From Evansella vedderi (GTDB taxonomy: Bacteria; Bacillota; Bacilli; Bacillales; Salisediminibacteriaceae), in contig NZ_JAUSUG010000012.1 of NCBI RefSeq assembly GCF_030813435.1, positions 111,561 to 175,560 of the forward strand: DNA of 64,000 nucleotides, written 5' to 3'. This document shows, piece by piece, positions 17,804 to 26,619 of this stretch (position 1 is the first letter of the stretch; the number at the start of each line of letters is the position of its first letter). Made by a program: the position numbers and the translations under genes. The notes beneath the pieces were generated by a model, which searched no databases, was not told the origin of the DNA, and was given only the letters and a program-made list of their open reading frames with translations.

Positions 17804-20546
17804 CTTCTAACTGGTAAACCCAAACCTTCATTAGTGAAAGTAGCTGCTCCTTATCTACTGGTTTACTAATATAATCTGATGCTCCCGCTTCGATACATTT
17901 TGCTTTATCATGCTTCATAGCTTTAGCAGTTAAGGCAATGATCGGTAACTCCTTGAAGCATTCTTTCTTTCTGATTTCTTTCATTGCCTCATATCCATCC
18001 ATTATTGGCATCATAATATCCATGAGAACAATATCAATGTCTTGGTACTCCTCCAGCATTTCAATAGCTTCTTTCCCATTTTCTGCAAAGAGCACCTTCA
18101 TCTGGTGATTTTCCAAAACTGTAGTTAAGGCAAAGACATTCCGCATGTCATCGTCAACAATAAGGACACGTTTATTCTCAAGTGGTTTATTGGACTTTAT
18201 TTTTTCAAAATCAACTTGCTGTGCCTTTTCTTGTTCCGGTTCTTCTCGTGAAAGACTTTCTTCATTCGTTATTTCTGACTCATTCGTAACAGCTGCTTTT
18301 CCAAAATCAATAAATAGATCATCCGTATTTTCACAACTATTAGGTAAATATAAAGTAAAGGTAGACCCTTCCCCTTCTTTACTTTGTACCTCAATACTAC
18401 CACCTAGTAGTTGTGCTAATTCACGGCTAATGGATAATCCTAGTCCTGTACCACCGTATTTTCTTGTAGTCGTTCCATCCCCTTGATAAAAGGCTTCAAA
18501 AATTGCCAGCTGCTTCTCATTAGAGATGCCAATACCAGTATCCTTGACGGAAAAAACTAAGTTGGAGTCGGAACCCATCTCTTCCCTTTTCACAAAAAAT
18601 TCTACACTGCCAACGGTGGTAAATTTGAAGGCATTGGAAAGGAGATTTTTTAAAATTTGTTTTAATCTTTGATCATCCGTTAGTACGGATCTAGGGGTCC
18701 CTGGATGAATGGAAATATTAAAGTCTAGTCCCTTTTGCTTTGCAATAGGGGAAAATTGACGTTTAACGAAAGCTTTAACATCCTTGATTTCCACTTCCTC
18801 AGCGTAAACATCTATTTTCCCAGACTCTATTTTAGATAAATCTAAGATATCATTAATTAGCTCTAATAAATCCTTTCCGGATGTATAAATAGTTTCTGCA
18901 TGCTCTACTTGATCTTTTGTTAAGTTACCCTTCTCATTTTCATGTAAGAGCTGAGATAAAATTAAAATACTGTTAAGGGGCGTCCTCAACTCATGACTCA
19001 TATTAGCCAGAAACTCCGACTTATACTTCGAGCTTAATTCAATATTTCTGTTCTTCTCTTCTAAATCAAGTTTTATTTGCTCTAATTCCTTCGTCTTTTC
19101 ATCTGATTTCTTATATTGTTCATGGAGTTTCTCATTAATGGACTTCAATTCTTCCTGTTGCTGCTGCAGCTCCTCCGACTGGGATTGCAGTTCCTCTGTA
19201 GTCATTTGAGATTCTGCCAACAAATCACTGATTTTAATATGATTTAAAATTTGATTGATACTGACTCCAATGGACTGAGAGATTTGTTCTAATAATTCTA
19301 CTTGTAAAGGAGTAAAAGGTTCAAATTTTGCTAGCTCTAAAACACCAATAACACCCCTGTCAAATTCAATAGGTAATAGGATGAGGGAAGTAGGTTGAGC
19401 TTTTCCTAATCCAGAGGTTGTAGCTATATAATCAGAAGGAAGGTTTTCTAAGTGCATAACTTTATTATTAGCAGCGCATTGTCCAACAAGACCTTGTCCA
19501 AGCTTAATTGTCTCTTCCCCAATCACTTCATCTTCCGTTGCATAACTAGCTTGTTTTCGCAATATATTTCCCTCTTCCTTTAAGTAAAAGACACCAAATA
19601 CAGCCTTTACAGTGGGGGCAATATTCTCAAGGAAGAGCTCTTCAAACCGCTTTAATTCCTGAACCCCCTGTAAGGAATCAGCTATTTTTGCATATTCTGT
19701 TTTGATCCAATTATCAGAAATCAAAGAGTCATTCAGCTGCTTTTCCTTTTCCGTAATCTGCTCAAGGGATGCAGCCATATGATTATAAGCCTTGGCAATA
19801 TCCCCAATTTCATCTTTTCTTCTAACATCAATTCTAGGCAACTTCCCTGTGGTGTGATCCCCTATTGTTGTCATTACACTACGTACTTTATTAATACTTC
19901 GATTAATACTTCTTGTAACACTAAGAGATATTCCTATAACAAAGAGGATGCTTATGACAGCTAAAGTCGTAAATATAGAAATAGCATTCTGGTAAGTTTG
20001 TTCTGATTCTAAAAGTGCCAAATCCATACTTTCCTCTTCTGCTAAAGTAAAGGCGTCAATCTCAGTGATAAGTGCCTGTCTAATTTCGTTATTTAGTTCA
20101 ACTACTTCTCTCTCTTGTGGTGAAAATTCATTCAAGCCAGAAAAAGTAAGGCCGTGTGATTGGTCTAAAATAAATTCTATCCTGCTATCGTATTCAGAAT
20201 TCAACAAACGGATAGAGGAAACCAAAATCAAGGTATCTTCTTTTGCTGTATATTGCAACGCATCAATTGCTACCGTTGCCTCCCTCCGATAATCTCGAAT
20301 CAATTGTATTTGATCTTCTGAAACTTCACCGGGAGCAGCTAATAAAACTTCTCTTATATTTGTAGCAGTTGCTTCTGTTATGTATTTAATTTCATTAGCC
20401 AGTCGGACCCGTTCATAATTTTCCGTTACAACCTCAGAGATGTTGTCCCTTTGTTGATTAAATATGTATAAAACACTTGTACCAAAAAACATTAATAAAC
20501 AAATGATCGCAATAAATCCCAAATAAAGCTTCGTTTTAATCTTCAT
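17796..20546 (-). CDS. Transmembrane hybrid sensor histidine kinase (HAMP-GAF-HisKA-receiver)
   Basis: 916 residues: membrane segment about 6-28, periplasm-side four-helix sensor like that of methyl-accepting proteins (about 30-188), second membrane segment about 190-212, HAMP, GAF (about 300-440), a Glu/Gln-rich coiled coil, HisKA (MSHELRTPLN, His near 527), ATPase domain (GTGLGLSI) and a C-terminal receiver with VLMDIMMP. It resembles sensors that combine chemoreceptor-like input with kinase output. It heads the four-gene operon and overlaps cheR, suggesting translational coupling. The signal is unknown. Confidence 0.92.
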   Translation of the reverse strand: MKIKTKLYLGFIAIICLLMFFGTSVLYIFNQQRDNISEVVTENYERVRLANEIKYITEATATNIREVLLAAPGEVSEDQIQLIRDYRREATVAIDALQYTAKEDTLILVSSIRLLNSEYDSRIEFILDQSHGLTFSGLNEFSPQEREVVELNNEIRQALITEIDAFTLAEEESMDLALLESEQTYQNAISIFTTLAVISILFVIGISLSVTRSINRSINKVRSVMTTIGDHTTGKLPRIDVRRKDEIGDIAKAYNHMAASLEQITEKEKQLNDSLISDNWIKTEYAKIADSLQGVQELKRFEELFLENIAPTVKAVFGVFYLKEEGNILRKQASYATEDEVIGEETIKLGQGLVGQCAANNKVMHLENLPSDYIATTSGLGKAQPTSLILLPIEFDRGVIGVLELAKFEPFTPLQVELLEQISQSIGVSINQILNHIKISDLLAESQMTTEELQSQSEELQQQQEELKSINEKLHEQYKKSDEKTKELEQIKLDLEEKNRNIELSSKYKSEFLANMSHELRTPLNSILILSQLLHENEKGNLTKDQVEHAETIYTSGKDLLELINDILDLSKIESGKIDVYAEEVEIKDVKAFVKRQFSPIAKQKGLDFNISIHPGTPRSVLTDDQRLKQILKNLLSNAFKFTTVGSVEFFVKREEMGSDSNLVFSVKDTGIGISNEKQLAIFEAFYQGDGTTTRKYGGTGLGLSISRELAQLLGGSIEVQSKEGEGSTFTLYLPNSCENTDDLFIDFGKAAVTNESEITNEESLSREEPEQEKAQQVDFEKIKSNKPLENKRVLIVDDDMRNVFALTTVLENHQMKVLFAENGKEAIEMLEEYQDIDIVLMDIMMPIMDGYEAMKEIRKKECFKELPIIALTAKAMKHDKAKCIEAGASDYISKPVDKEQLLSLMKVWVYQLEGV

Positions 20547-20783
20547 ACTATAATACCTTTCTTAATTTAGAATTATTTCTATTTACTAATTATAATTCTA
20601 CTAAACTTCCCCTGCCGAATCTAATGATAGTACCATTAACTTCTATATTTTTTGTCATAACTTCTAATAATTCTAAAACTAGACGATAAAATACTCGAAG
20701 AAAGTGAGACTAATCCACATATTTTCGTAAATAGTTTTTTGATAAAGGTGATACTAAAAAAATACGAAAAGGGGCTGCAATCA

Positions 20784-21384
20784 ATGCTTCATATTGAAAC
20801 AAAAATTAAATCAATCGAAACCAATTCTGTTGCCTTTAATAAGATAAAGGACCTACATTTACTACTTGAACGGGCAAGTAAATCAAAGTATGTTCTATTG
20901 GGAGAATCAACACATGGTACTTCTGAATTTTATACGTTACGGGCAGAGATTTCCAAATGGTTGATCCAAGAAAAGGGCTTTAATTTTATTGCCGTTGAAG
21001 GAGATTGGCCATCATGTTATGAAGTTAATCGTTTTATAAAGGAGTATACAAATGAGTTTACAAATGCTAAAGATCCTTTAAATAGTTTTAAACGCTGGCC
21101 ACAGTGGATGTGGTATAACAAAGAAGTTTGCTCCCTTGTGGATTGGTTAAAGGATTTTAATGACATGAGTATGTCGAAAGATAAAATTGGTTTTTACGGT
21201 ATAGATGTTTATAGTTTATGGGAATCCATGGAGAAGATAATTGAATGCTTAGAAGAAGTAAAATCACCAGATGCTATATGACCCAGACAGAGAATATTTA
21301 GGTAATTATGTCCCGTCTCAAATATCCAAACGCTACAACGCGTTCATCCATATCGATAAAACAACAGCATTAAATCCTCTTTAA
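20784..21384 (+). pseudogene. Erythromycin esterase-family gene with internal deletion
   Basis: The N-terminal 165 codons match the erythromycin esterase/succinoglycan-synthesis family (LLGESTHGTSEFYTLRAEI with the catalytic-type His and Glu, FIAVEGDWPS, GFYGIDVYSLW). The frame stops with TGA at 21279-21281. Immediately after, in the +1 frame, 21280-21384 encodes the family's C-terminus (DPDREYLGNYVPSQISKRYN and on to TALNPL, then TAA). About 200 central residues are missing and the two ends are out of frame, so the product cannot be functional. ATG 20784 has an AAAAGGGG site. Confidence 0.85.
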
Positions 21385-21420
21385 TATAGGCTTGTTGTAT
21401 ACTCAGTTGCTTTTTTAGAA

Positions 21421-21727
21421 AGCTTGGAGAAGTGGAAGGCAGCGACTCCAGCGACGAGCGTTTACTTCACGAGTAAGCTACGAGTTGTCTCGGAGCGTAT
21501 TCGTTTACGATGACTCTTGGATCCGCTCCAAAGCGATACTCATAGAGGAAGAGACATGGCCCGAGGAGACTGAAGCGTTGCCCGCGGGAGCCAGGATGGC
21601 GACATTACGTCGTTGCCCACAAGCGGGACCTGAGACGCTTCCTTGATTAGTTTGCGTCGAGTAATCGCAGACGCAGGACGTGGGCTGCCCTTAGGCTTAA
21701 TTGATCCGCCTGTAGCGTATCCAAGCT
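21421..21727. repeat. Intergenic repeat family A, copy 2 (longest)
   Basis: 307 bp bounded by AGCTTGGA and TCCAAGCT. It has internal inverted segments (GACGAGCG, GTTGCCCGCGGG, ACAAGCGGGACC) and no coding potential. It shares its right half with the copy at 1755-1879 and its ends with those at 30016-30236 and 37861-37926. It sits 36 bp after the esterase pseudogene and fills most of the gap 21385-21808. Confidence 0.75.
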
Positions 21728-21774
21728 AAATTTATTCTTAAAAAACAACACTTATAGAAAACAACATTAATAAA

Positions 21775-21804
21775 AAAGGATGCGTCCGGTGGGACACATC
21801 CTTT
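21775..21804 (-). terminator. Terminator of the LysM-C40 peptidase gene
   Basis: GGATG.GTCC/GGAC.CATCC hairpin, with a T-run on the minus strand, directly after the stop codon at 21809. Confidence 0.8.
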
Positions 21805-21808
21805 TTGT

Positions 21809-22876
21809 TTAATCAATTACACGCTTGGAGAATAGGTAATTCTCCTGCCAATAACCAATACTCATGAAGTTCTCGGATATATGAACTCCCCTAGAGGAGG
21901 ATGCGTGAATCATATCTCCGTTACCCATATAAATACCTAAATGACCAACTCTTCCATCGGAGTACAGATCAGGAGTACTAAAGAAAACTAAATCTCCAGG
22001 AAGTAAGTTATCTAATGAAACGGTTGTTCCTAAGGCTGCTTGCTCTCGTGAAGTACGTGGCAACTGAATACCGTTCTGTGCAAATACGTGCATTGTATAC
22101 GAGGAGCAATCGAATAAATTTGGTGCTTCGTCTAATGTTGCCCCAAATTTATAGCCTGCACCGATATATTTTTGAGCTTCCGCAATGATACTGTTTCTAA
22201 CATCTGCTGCTGGAGCGGGATTGTTTTCTTCTACTGGTCGATGCTCCTTAGCCGGCTCCGTTTCTTTCATTTGCTCTCTTGGCGGGAGCTTTAAATACTG
22301 TCCAGGATAAATAACATTTGACCCTAACTCATTAACTCTCCTTAAAGCATCAACGGTCGTATGATGGGCTTCTGCTATACGCCATAAAGAATCTCCATGT
22401 TGTACAAGGTACTTGCTTGCAGGCTTTTCAATTTGGATGGATCCATTTTCCGGTTTAAAATAAATATTTGCATTAAACAAAGCACCTGCCGCATCAAGCG
22501 GTACGTATCCAGTTTCATTTATCCATCGCGGGGGATTTATATTGATAAATTCATCCCCTCTTCTAGCCCTGGTTCCCCCCATTGTTGTTCTGACAACTGT
22601 GGAACCATCCGTTAATTCATATGTTTTCGTTTGCTTTTCAAATTGTATATGGTTATAACCAAGTATTCTAGCTAGATGTGTGAGTGGAACAAAGTAGTCT
22701 CCACCAATTTTGATTGGGTCAATCCCATCAACCATTTTACCGTTAATAGCTACTCCTGCTGTTGGTACATTTTCATACGCACTTACAGTATCCGTAAAAA
22801 TGGATTGGGTTGAAAATATAAGTACAAATAAGCTGACGAAAAGAATTCGTGAGCCAAGTCTTATATTATTCTTCAT
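21809..22876 (-). CDS. Secreted LysM and NlpC/P60 (C40) peptidoglycan hydrolase
   Basis: 355-residue exported wall enzyme. A signal peptide (about 1-33) is followed by a region like the copper-amine-oxidase N-terminal stalk repeat (VAINGKMVDGIDPIKIGGDYFVPL), a LysM domain (about 155-198, YLVQHGDSLWRIAEAH), a Pro/Glu linker and a C40 domain. The catalytic Cys is in FDCSSYTMHVF, His in VGHLGIYMGNG and the third polar residue in MIHASSS. C40 enzymes cut the D-Glu to diamino-acid bond of stem peptides. ATG 22876 has an AGGAGGTTTTTTC site. A role in wall turnover or spore germination is likely. Confidence 0.92.
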   Translation of the reverse strand: MKNNIRLGSRILFVSLFVLIFSTQSIFTDTVSAYENVPTAGVAINGKMVDGIDPIKIGGDYFVPLTHLARILGYNHIQFEKQTKTYELTDGSTVVRTTMGGTRARRGDEFININPPRWINETGYVPLDAAGALFNANIYFKPENGSIQIEKPASKYLVQHGDSLWRIAEAHHTTVDALRRVNELGSNVIYPGQYLKLPPREQMKETEPAKEHRPVEENNPAPAADVRNSIIAEAQKYIGAGYKFGATLDEAPNLFDCSSYTMHVFAQNGIQLPRTSREQAALGTTVSLDNLLPGDLVFFSTPDLYSDGRVGHLGIYMGNGDMIHASSSRGVHISENFMSIGYWQENYLFSKRVID

Positions 22877-22959
22877 GAAAAAACCTCCTAAATTTTTTAC
22901 CCTATATTTTAATCGAATATATAATTTGTAAACTTGGGGTTTTTATACATGAATGTGCA

Positions 22960-23346
22960 TTATTTTAACTTATCGGCATAACGATCTAAGAGGGCTATTG
23001 CTTTGGTTCCAACTCCCACAAAGGTTTCAAGGATAGCTTGAGCACCAGCTATAGAAAAAATAAAAATGATAGGAATAAAAATTTTCGGAAATAACAGGTA
23101 CCCTGCACCTAAAATAATGGCGCTCCAAACTCCTGTACACCAGTAACAATTTAATAAATAGCCGAACTTCGACTTCGGCACTCTTTTCTTTTTTGTTTTA
23201 CCATTACTATCTGTTATTGTCTCTTCTTTCATAAATGGGTTTCGAATAAACTCGGTTATCTTATCAAATACAATAAGATGAGTAAAGCGGTAGCTTGCCA
23301 ATATAAGCATGATATAAATAAGCCATAAGCTTTCTATTTCAACCAT
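22960..23346 (-). CDS. DUF1360 (YngL-like) membrane protein
   Basis: 128 residues with two to three hydrophobic segments and the family hallmarks ASYRFTHLIVFDKITEFIRNPF and GYLLNCYWCTGVW, whose paired cysteines are conserved. B. subtilis YngL is the best-known relative. The family is confined to spore formers but its function is not known. Lys-rich KKKRVPKSK separates the two halves. ATG 23346. Confidence 0.85.
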   Translation of the reverse strand: MVEIESLWLIYIMLILASYRFTHLIVFDKITEFIRNPFMKEETITDSNGKTKKKRVPKSKFGYLLNCYWCTGVWSAIILGAGYLLFPKIFIPIIFIFSIAGAQAILETFVGVGTKAIALLDRYADKLK

Positions 23347-23415
23347 TTAATTAACCCCCATCATCGTTTCCTTTCATTTTTTCAATAAATAAAGGGAAAC
23401 ATGTAAATAAACAAA

Positions 23416-23458
23416 AGATGCCTCAAAAAGTTCATAACTTTTTTAAGACACCCTTTAA
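23416..23458 (-). terminator. Terminator after the 63-residue protein gene
   Basis: Long AT-rich stem (TGTCTtAAAAAAGTT with AACTTTTTgAGGCA) just past the stop codon at 23465. Confidence 0.65.
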
Positions 23459-23464
23459 AGGAGG

Positions 23465-23656
23465 TTAATCGTCATCTCCTCTCAAAATACCCCCTTGAAT
23501 CTGATCTTCTATCGCCTCATTCCTTTCTCCCCCATCAGATAGCTCTTCAGAAAATTCATGGTCCTTTACATCCTTTTTCGAAACAAGCTTCGATGCTTTT
23601 ACATCTGCAGAGGTTAAATTTAAATTTGGTACCCCTTCTTCATTCCATTTTTCCAT
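23465..23656 (-). CDS. Small acidic hypothetical protein
   Basis: 63 residues, strongly acidic at the C-terminus (GILRGDDD), no hydrophobic segment. It has the look of the small hydrophilic proteins of Bacillus spore formers but is not recognised. ATG 23656 has an AAAGGGGATTG site and a terminator follows, which supports a real gene. Confidence 0.6.
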   Translation of the reverse strand: MEKWNEEGVPNLNLTSADVKASKLVSKKDVKDHEFSEELSDGGERNEAIEDQIQGGILRGDDD

Positions 23657-23780
23657 TTAAACAATCCCCTTTCTAAAAATGAATATCTATAGTATGATCC
23701 AAAATCATTAGAGAAATGAATGAGAAGTGTACAGGTTTGGGAAATTAGAGGTAATCAATCATAGAAAGGGGTAAAAAAGA

Positions 23781-23912
23781 ATGCCATATCGTAGTATGAA
23801 ACAATACAAAGTTACAAGGGGAAAAGCAAAAGACAGTAATATTAAAGCAAATTATGAGTATACAAGTGGTAACGAAACTGGCGAAACAGAGAACAAGAAA
23901 AACAAAAAATAA
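23781..23912 (+). CDS. Small basic hypothetical protein (43 residues)
   Basis: Starts MPYRSMKQYKVTRG and ends ENKKNKK, very rich in Lys, Asn and Glu, with no membrane segment. A GAAAGGGGT site lies 10 bases before the ATG. Not recognised; size and composition fit an uncharacterised spore- or stress-associated peptide. Confidence 0.5.
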   Translation: MPYRSMKQYKVTRGKAKDSNIKANYEYTSGNETGETENKKNKK

Positions 23913-23920
23913 CGAAAAAA

Positions 23921-23963
23921 GGAAGGTAACTATAAAGGTATATGGTTCCTTTGGGTACCTTCC
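23921..23963 (-). terminator. Hairpin after the 43-residue gene
   Basis: GGAAGGTA/TACCTTCC stem. The T-run follows it only on the minus strand, so as a terminator it would work right to left; on the plus strand it could be a 3' protective hairpin. Confidence 0.4.
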
Positions 23964-24104
23964 AATAAGTAAATGATGACCTTTTATTTTCCTGTTTTCC
24001 CCTTTGTCCATTCTGTTTTTGGATATACAGTCAACTGAATCCATTTACCTTTATTACCAATAGTTACTTTTGTTTTTTACGTGTATTTGATGTTATATTA
24101 AACA

Positions 24105-24342
24105 TATAAGATGTTCGATTAATCCTGCGATGATCGTCAACTCAGGATGTCTTAAACCGATGTTGTTTTTTAGGGAATTTTATAATCTGAACTAGACAAT
24201 AGGCCTTGATTGCTAGGGGACATTGGAAGGTTTGGTGCGAATGCCCACCTGCGAGAGCGGGTTTTAAGACACTTAGAGTAACGACAGAGTGGGAGCATTG
24301 TTTTACATAATTTCAGGAGTGCAAAAAGAAATCAACTCCTTT
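24105..24342 (+). ncRNA. Candidate structured non-coding RNA (possibly 6S-like)
   Basis: Gene-free, less AT-rich than its surroundings, and full of nested pairings: ATCCTG 24122-24127 with CAGGAT 24143-24148; GTCTTAAACC 24149-24158 with GGTTTTAAGAC 24260-24270; CCTGC-GAGA-GCGGG at 24248-24261 with a GNRA tetraloop; GATGTTC 24110 region with GAGCATT near 24293 by wobble pairing. A TTGTTT-N18-TATATT promoter-like pair precedes it and an AGGAGT/ACTCCT hairpin followed by TTTT ends it near 24342. Length and the long closed stem with internal loops recall 6S RNA, but I could not match a signature. Confidence 0.5.
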
Positions 24343-24391
24343 TGATACTATTAAGTTCTATTACGAGAGCTTAAAGTTAATATTTTATACT

Positions 24392-24430
24392 AAAAGACAC
24401 CTAAATTCATTATAAATGAGGTGTCTTTTA
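24392..24430 (+). terminator. Strong terminator
   Basis: AAAAGACACCT/AGGTGTCTTTT perfect 11-bp stem with T-run, about 50 bp after the candidate RNA and just before the tandem array. Confidence 0.75.
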
Positions 24431-24453
24431 TTTTTACTGCCAGTAATTAAGAC

Positions 24454-24966
24454 TTATGAGACAGATAAGCCTTTCTCATCTTCCCTTACCTGTTTCATGA
24501 ACGCCTTATGAGACAGGTAAGCCTTTCTCATCTTCCCTTACCTGTTCCATGAACGACTTATGAGACGGGTAAGCCTTTTTTTCTTTCCTTACCTGTTTCA
24601 TAACTGGCCTTATGAGACAGGTAAGCTTTTCTTTTCTTCCCTTACCTGTTTCATGAACGACTTATGGAACAGGTAAGCCTTTTTTTCTTTCCTTACCTGT
24701 TTCATAACTGGCCTTATGAGACGGGTAAGCTTTTCTCTTCTTCCCTTACCTGTAACATGAACGACTTATGAGACAGGTAAGCCTTTCTTTTCTTCCCTTA
24801 TCTGTTTTATAAACGCCTTATGAGACGGGTAAGCTTTTCTCTTCTTCCCTTACCTGTTTTATGAACGACTTATGGAACAGGTAAGCTTTTCTTTATTCCC
24901 TTACCTGTTTCATGAACGACTTATGAAACAGGTAAGCCTTTTCCATATCCCCTTACCTGTTCCATC
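24454..24966. repeat. Tandem array: ten 52-bp hairpin units
   Basis: Ten head-to-tail units of about 52 bp (boundaries at 24454, 24506 and so on to about 24966). Each contains TGARACRGGTAAG, a pyrimidine-rich loop of about 15 bases and CTTACCTGTTTCA, i.e. a 12-13-bp inverted repeat. Unit ends alternate between ATGAACGAC and ATAACTGGCC types, showing higher-order duplication. There are no unique spacers, so it is not a CRISPR array. A lone diverged unit occurs at 39572-39622. No gene is seen between 24431 and 25129. Confidence 0.9.
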
Positions 24967-25129
24967 CTTCATAGTCCTTTCTCAAGACTGTTACTTCTCC
25001 TTTCATTTTGGTTGTTCATAAAAACTCCTTATTTTTGAAGGGGTAAGTTTGTGAAATAGTGTACAATGTAATTGAGAACTAATAGCTATTAGATTAATTT
25101 CCCACTTTGGTGAGATAAGGAGAATAAAA

Positions 25130-26395
25130 ATGAATAAAACAAAAAATCGCTGGCTTATTGCCCTTTCAGCAGTAGGTATTCATATATCCATTGGTTCTGT
25201 TTATGCTTGGAGCGTTTATACCACTCCTATCATAGAGCAATTTGGTTGGAGCTTAACAGATGTTCAGCTTACCTTTAGTATAGCTATTTTATTTCTCGGT
25301 CTTTCAGCAGCTTTTTTAGGTCATTTTGTTGAAAAGTACGGCCCCAGAAAAGCAGGAATCCTTTCTGCATGTTTCTTCGGAATTGGAATATTTGGTTCGG
25401 GCTTAGCGGTTTTGTTGGAAAACATTTACTTACTTTATTTGTTTTATGGTGTATTTGGAGGAATTGGGTTGGGAGTTGGTTATATTACACCAGTTTCAAC
25501 GTTAGTTAAATGGTTTCCAGATAGAAGGGGATTAGCAACAGGATTAGCCATTATGGGATTCGGCTTCGCTTCCATGGTTAGCAGTCCTATTATTAATATG
25601 CTTATTAGTTCCGTAGGTCTCATGAATACCTTTTATATTTTAGGACTCTCCTATTTCGTTATCATTATCAGCTCTGCCCAATATTTAGCTCCACCGGAAA
25701 AGGGGTGGGTACCAAAGGGATTCAAAGCTAAAGGGAATAATACGCAAAAGGTTAAACAAGATCTCGCACAATTAACAGCAAATGAAGCCATTAAAACAAA
25801 ACGATTCTGGTATTTGTGGGGAATGCTCTTTATTAATATTACATGCGGAATAGCCATTATTTCCGTGGCTTCTCCCCTCGCACAGGAAACAGTCGGTTTA
25901 AATACAGCTGCAGCAGCAACAATGGTTGGGCTTATAGGAGTATTTAACGGGATAGGACGTATTGCATGGGCATCCTTTTCTGATTATATCGGACGAACAA
26001 ACACCTATATGGCATTCTTTATCATTCAAATTGTAGCCTACTTTACATTACCAAGTATATCCCATGTTCTACTCTTCCAAGTTATTTTATTCTTGGTTAT
26101 GACATGCTATGGTGGTGGTTTTGCATCTATACCCGCTTATATTGGAGACCTTTTCGGTACCAAGCAGTTAAGTGCTATTCACGGTTATATGCTAACCGCA
26201 TGGGCTGCTGCAGGTCTTGTTGGTCCTATCCTTACGGCATGGGTAAGGGAAACAACAGGCAGCTACCAAAGTATGCTTTATGTATTTGGAAGCCTATTTG
26301 TACTGGCTTTGGGCATAACCTTGTTAGTTCGCTCAGATATTAAGAAAATTCAACAGGAACAAAAAACAGCAGAACAAAAAGTACTAGCAAGCTAG
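25130..26395 (+). CDS. OFA-family MFS transporter (oxalate/formate antiporter type)
   Basis: 421-residue, 12-segment major facilitator. The opening block WLIALSAVGIHISIGSVYAWSV, LTFSIAILFLGLSAAFLG, GPRKAGI and the GFGFASMVSSPI helix are typical of the oxalate:formate antiporter (OFA) family, whose Bacillus members carry small carboxylates. Substrate not determined. ATG 25130 has an ATAAGGAGAATAAAA site. Its stop codon is followed directly, with no spacer, by repeat E. Confidence 0.9.
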   Translation: MNKTKNRWLIALSAVGIHISIGSVYAWSVYTTPIIEQFGWSLTDVQLTFSIAILFLGLSAAFLGHFVEKYGPRKAGILSACFFGIGIFGSGLAVLLENIYLLYLFYGVFGGIGLGVGYITPVSTLVKWFPDRRGLATGLAIMGFGFASMVSSPIINMLISSVGLMNTFYILGLSYFVIIISSAQYLAPPEKGWVPKGFKAKGNNTQKVKQDLAQLTANEAIKTKRFWYLWGMLFINITCGIAIISVASPLAQETVGLNTAAAATMVGLIGVFNGIGRIAWASFSDYIGRTNTYMAFFIIQIVAYFTLPSISHVLLFQVILFLVMTCYGGGFASIPAYIGDLFGTKQLSAIHGYMLTAWAAAGLVGPILTAWVRETTGSYQSMLYVFGSLFVLALGITLLVRSDIKKIQQEQKTAEQKVLAS

Positions 26396-26580
26396 GAACA
26401 AAAGCGCAAGCGCCTTGTCCACGAGCGACCAGCAAATGCATCTGCCCGATAAAAAGTGCTTTTTACTTTTAATCGGGCAGATCATTTGACCTCGAGCGAG
26501 TAGGCGCTGAAGCTAGACGTGATTAATAATAAATAAACTTTTCTACAAGAGTGAAAAATATAATTTCCTAAACCATGAAA
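26396..26580. repeat. Repeat family E, copy 1
   Basis: About 185 bp, nearly identical to 54921-55106. It starts at the first base after the MFS stop codon. It contains a 41-base hairpin at 26441-26481 (TCTGCCCGAT with ATCGGGCAGA, continued by AAAAGT/ACTTTT) and an outer pair AGCGCCT/AGGCGCT. Confidence 0.9.
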
Positions 26581-26582
26581 AA

Positions 26583-26614
26583 AGTGCTAAGGACAGACCA
26601 CTGTTCTTAGTACT
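26583..26614 (-). terminator. Terminator of the cysteine desulfurase gene
   Basis: AGTaCTAAGaACAG/CTGTcCTTAGcACT stem followed by a T-run on the minus strand. Confidence 0.85.
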
Positions 26615-26619
26615 TTTCA

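Noticed and set aside
20739..20783. Upstream extension of the esterase fragment to a non-ATG start
   Set aside because: No ribosome site, while AAAAGGGG lies at a good distance from ATG 20784.
23745..24044. 99-residue minus-strand open frame
   Set aside because: It runs antisense through the better supported 43-residue gene and a hairpin, has no ribosome site, and its composition is that of a shadow frame.
24454..24966. CRISPR array
   Set aside because: Units are about 52 bp, contiguous and similar over their whole length; there are no unique spacers and no cas genes.
24970..25129. Riboswitch upstream of the OFA transporter
   Set aside because: The leader is short and shows no conserved structure or terminator/antiterminator pair.
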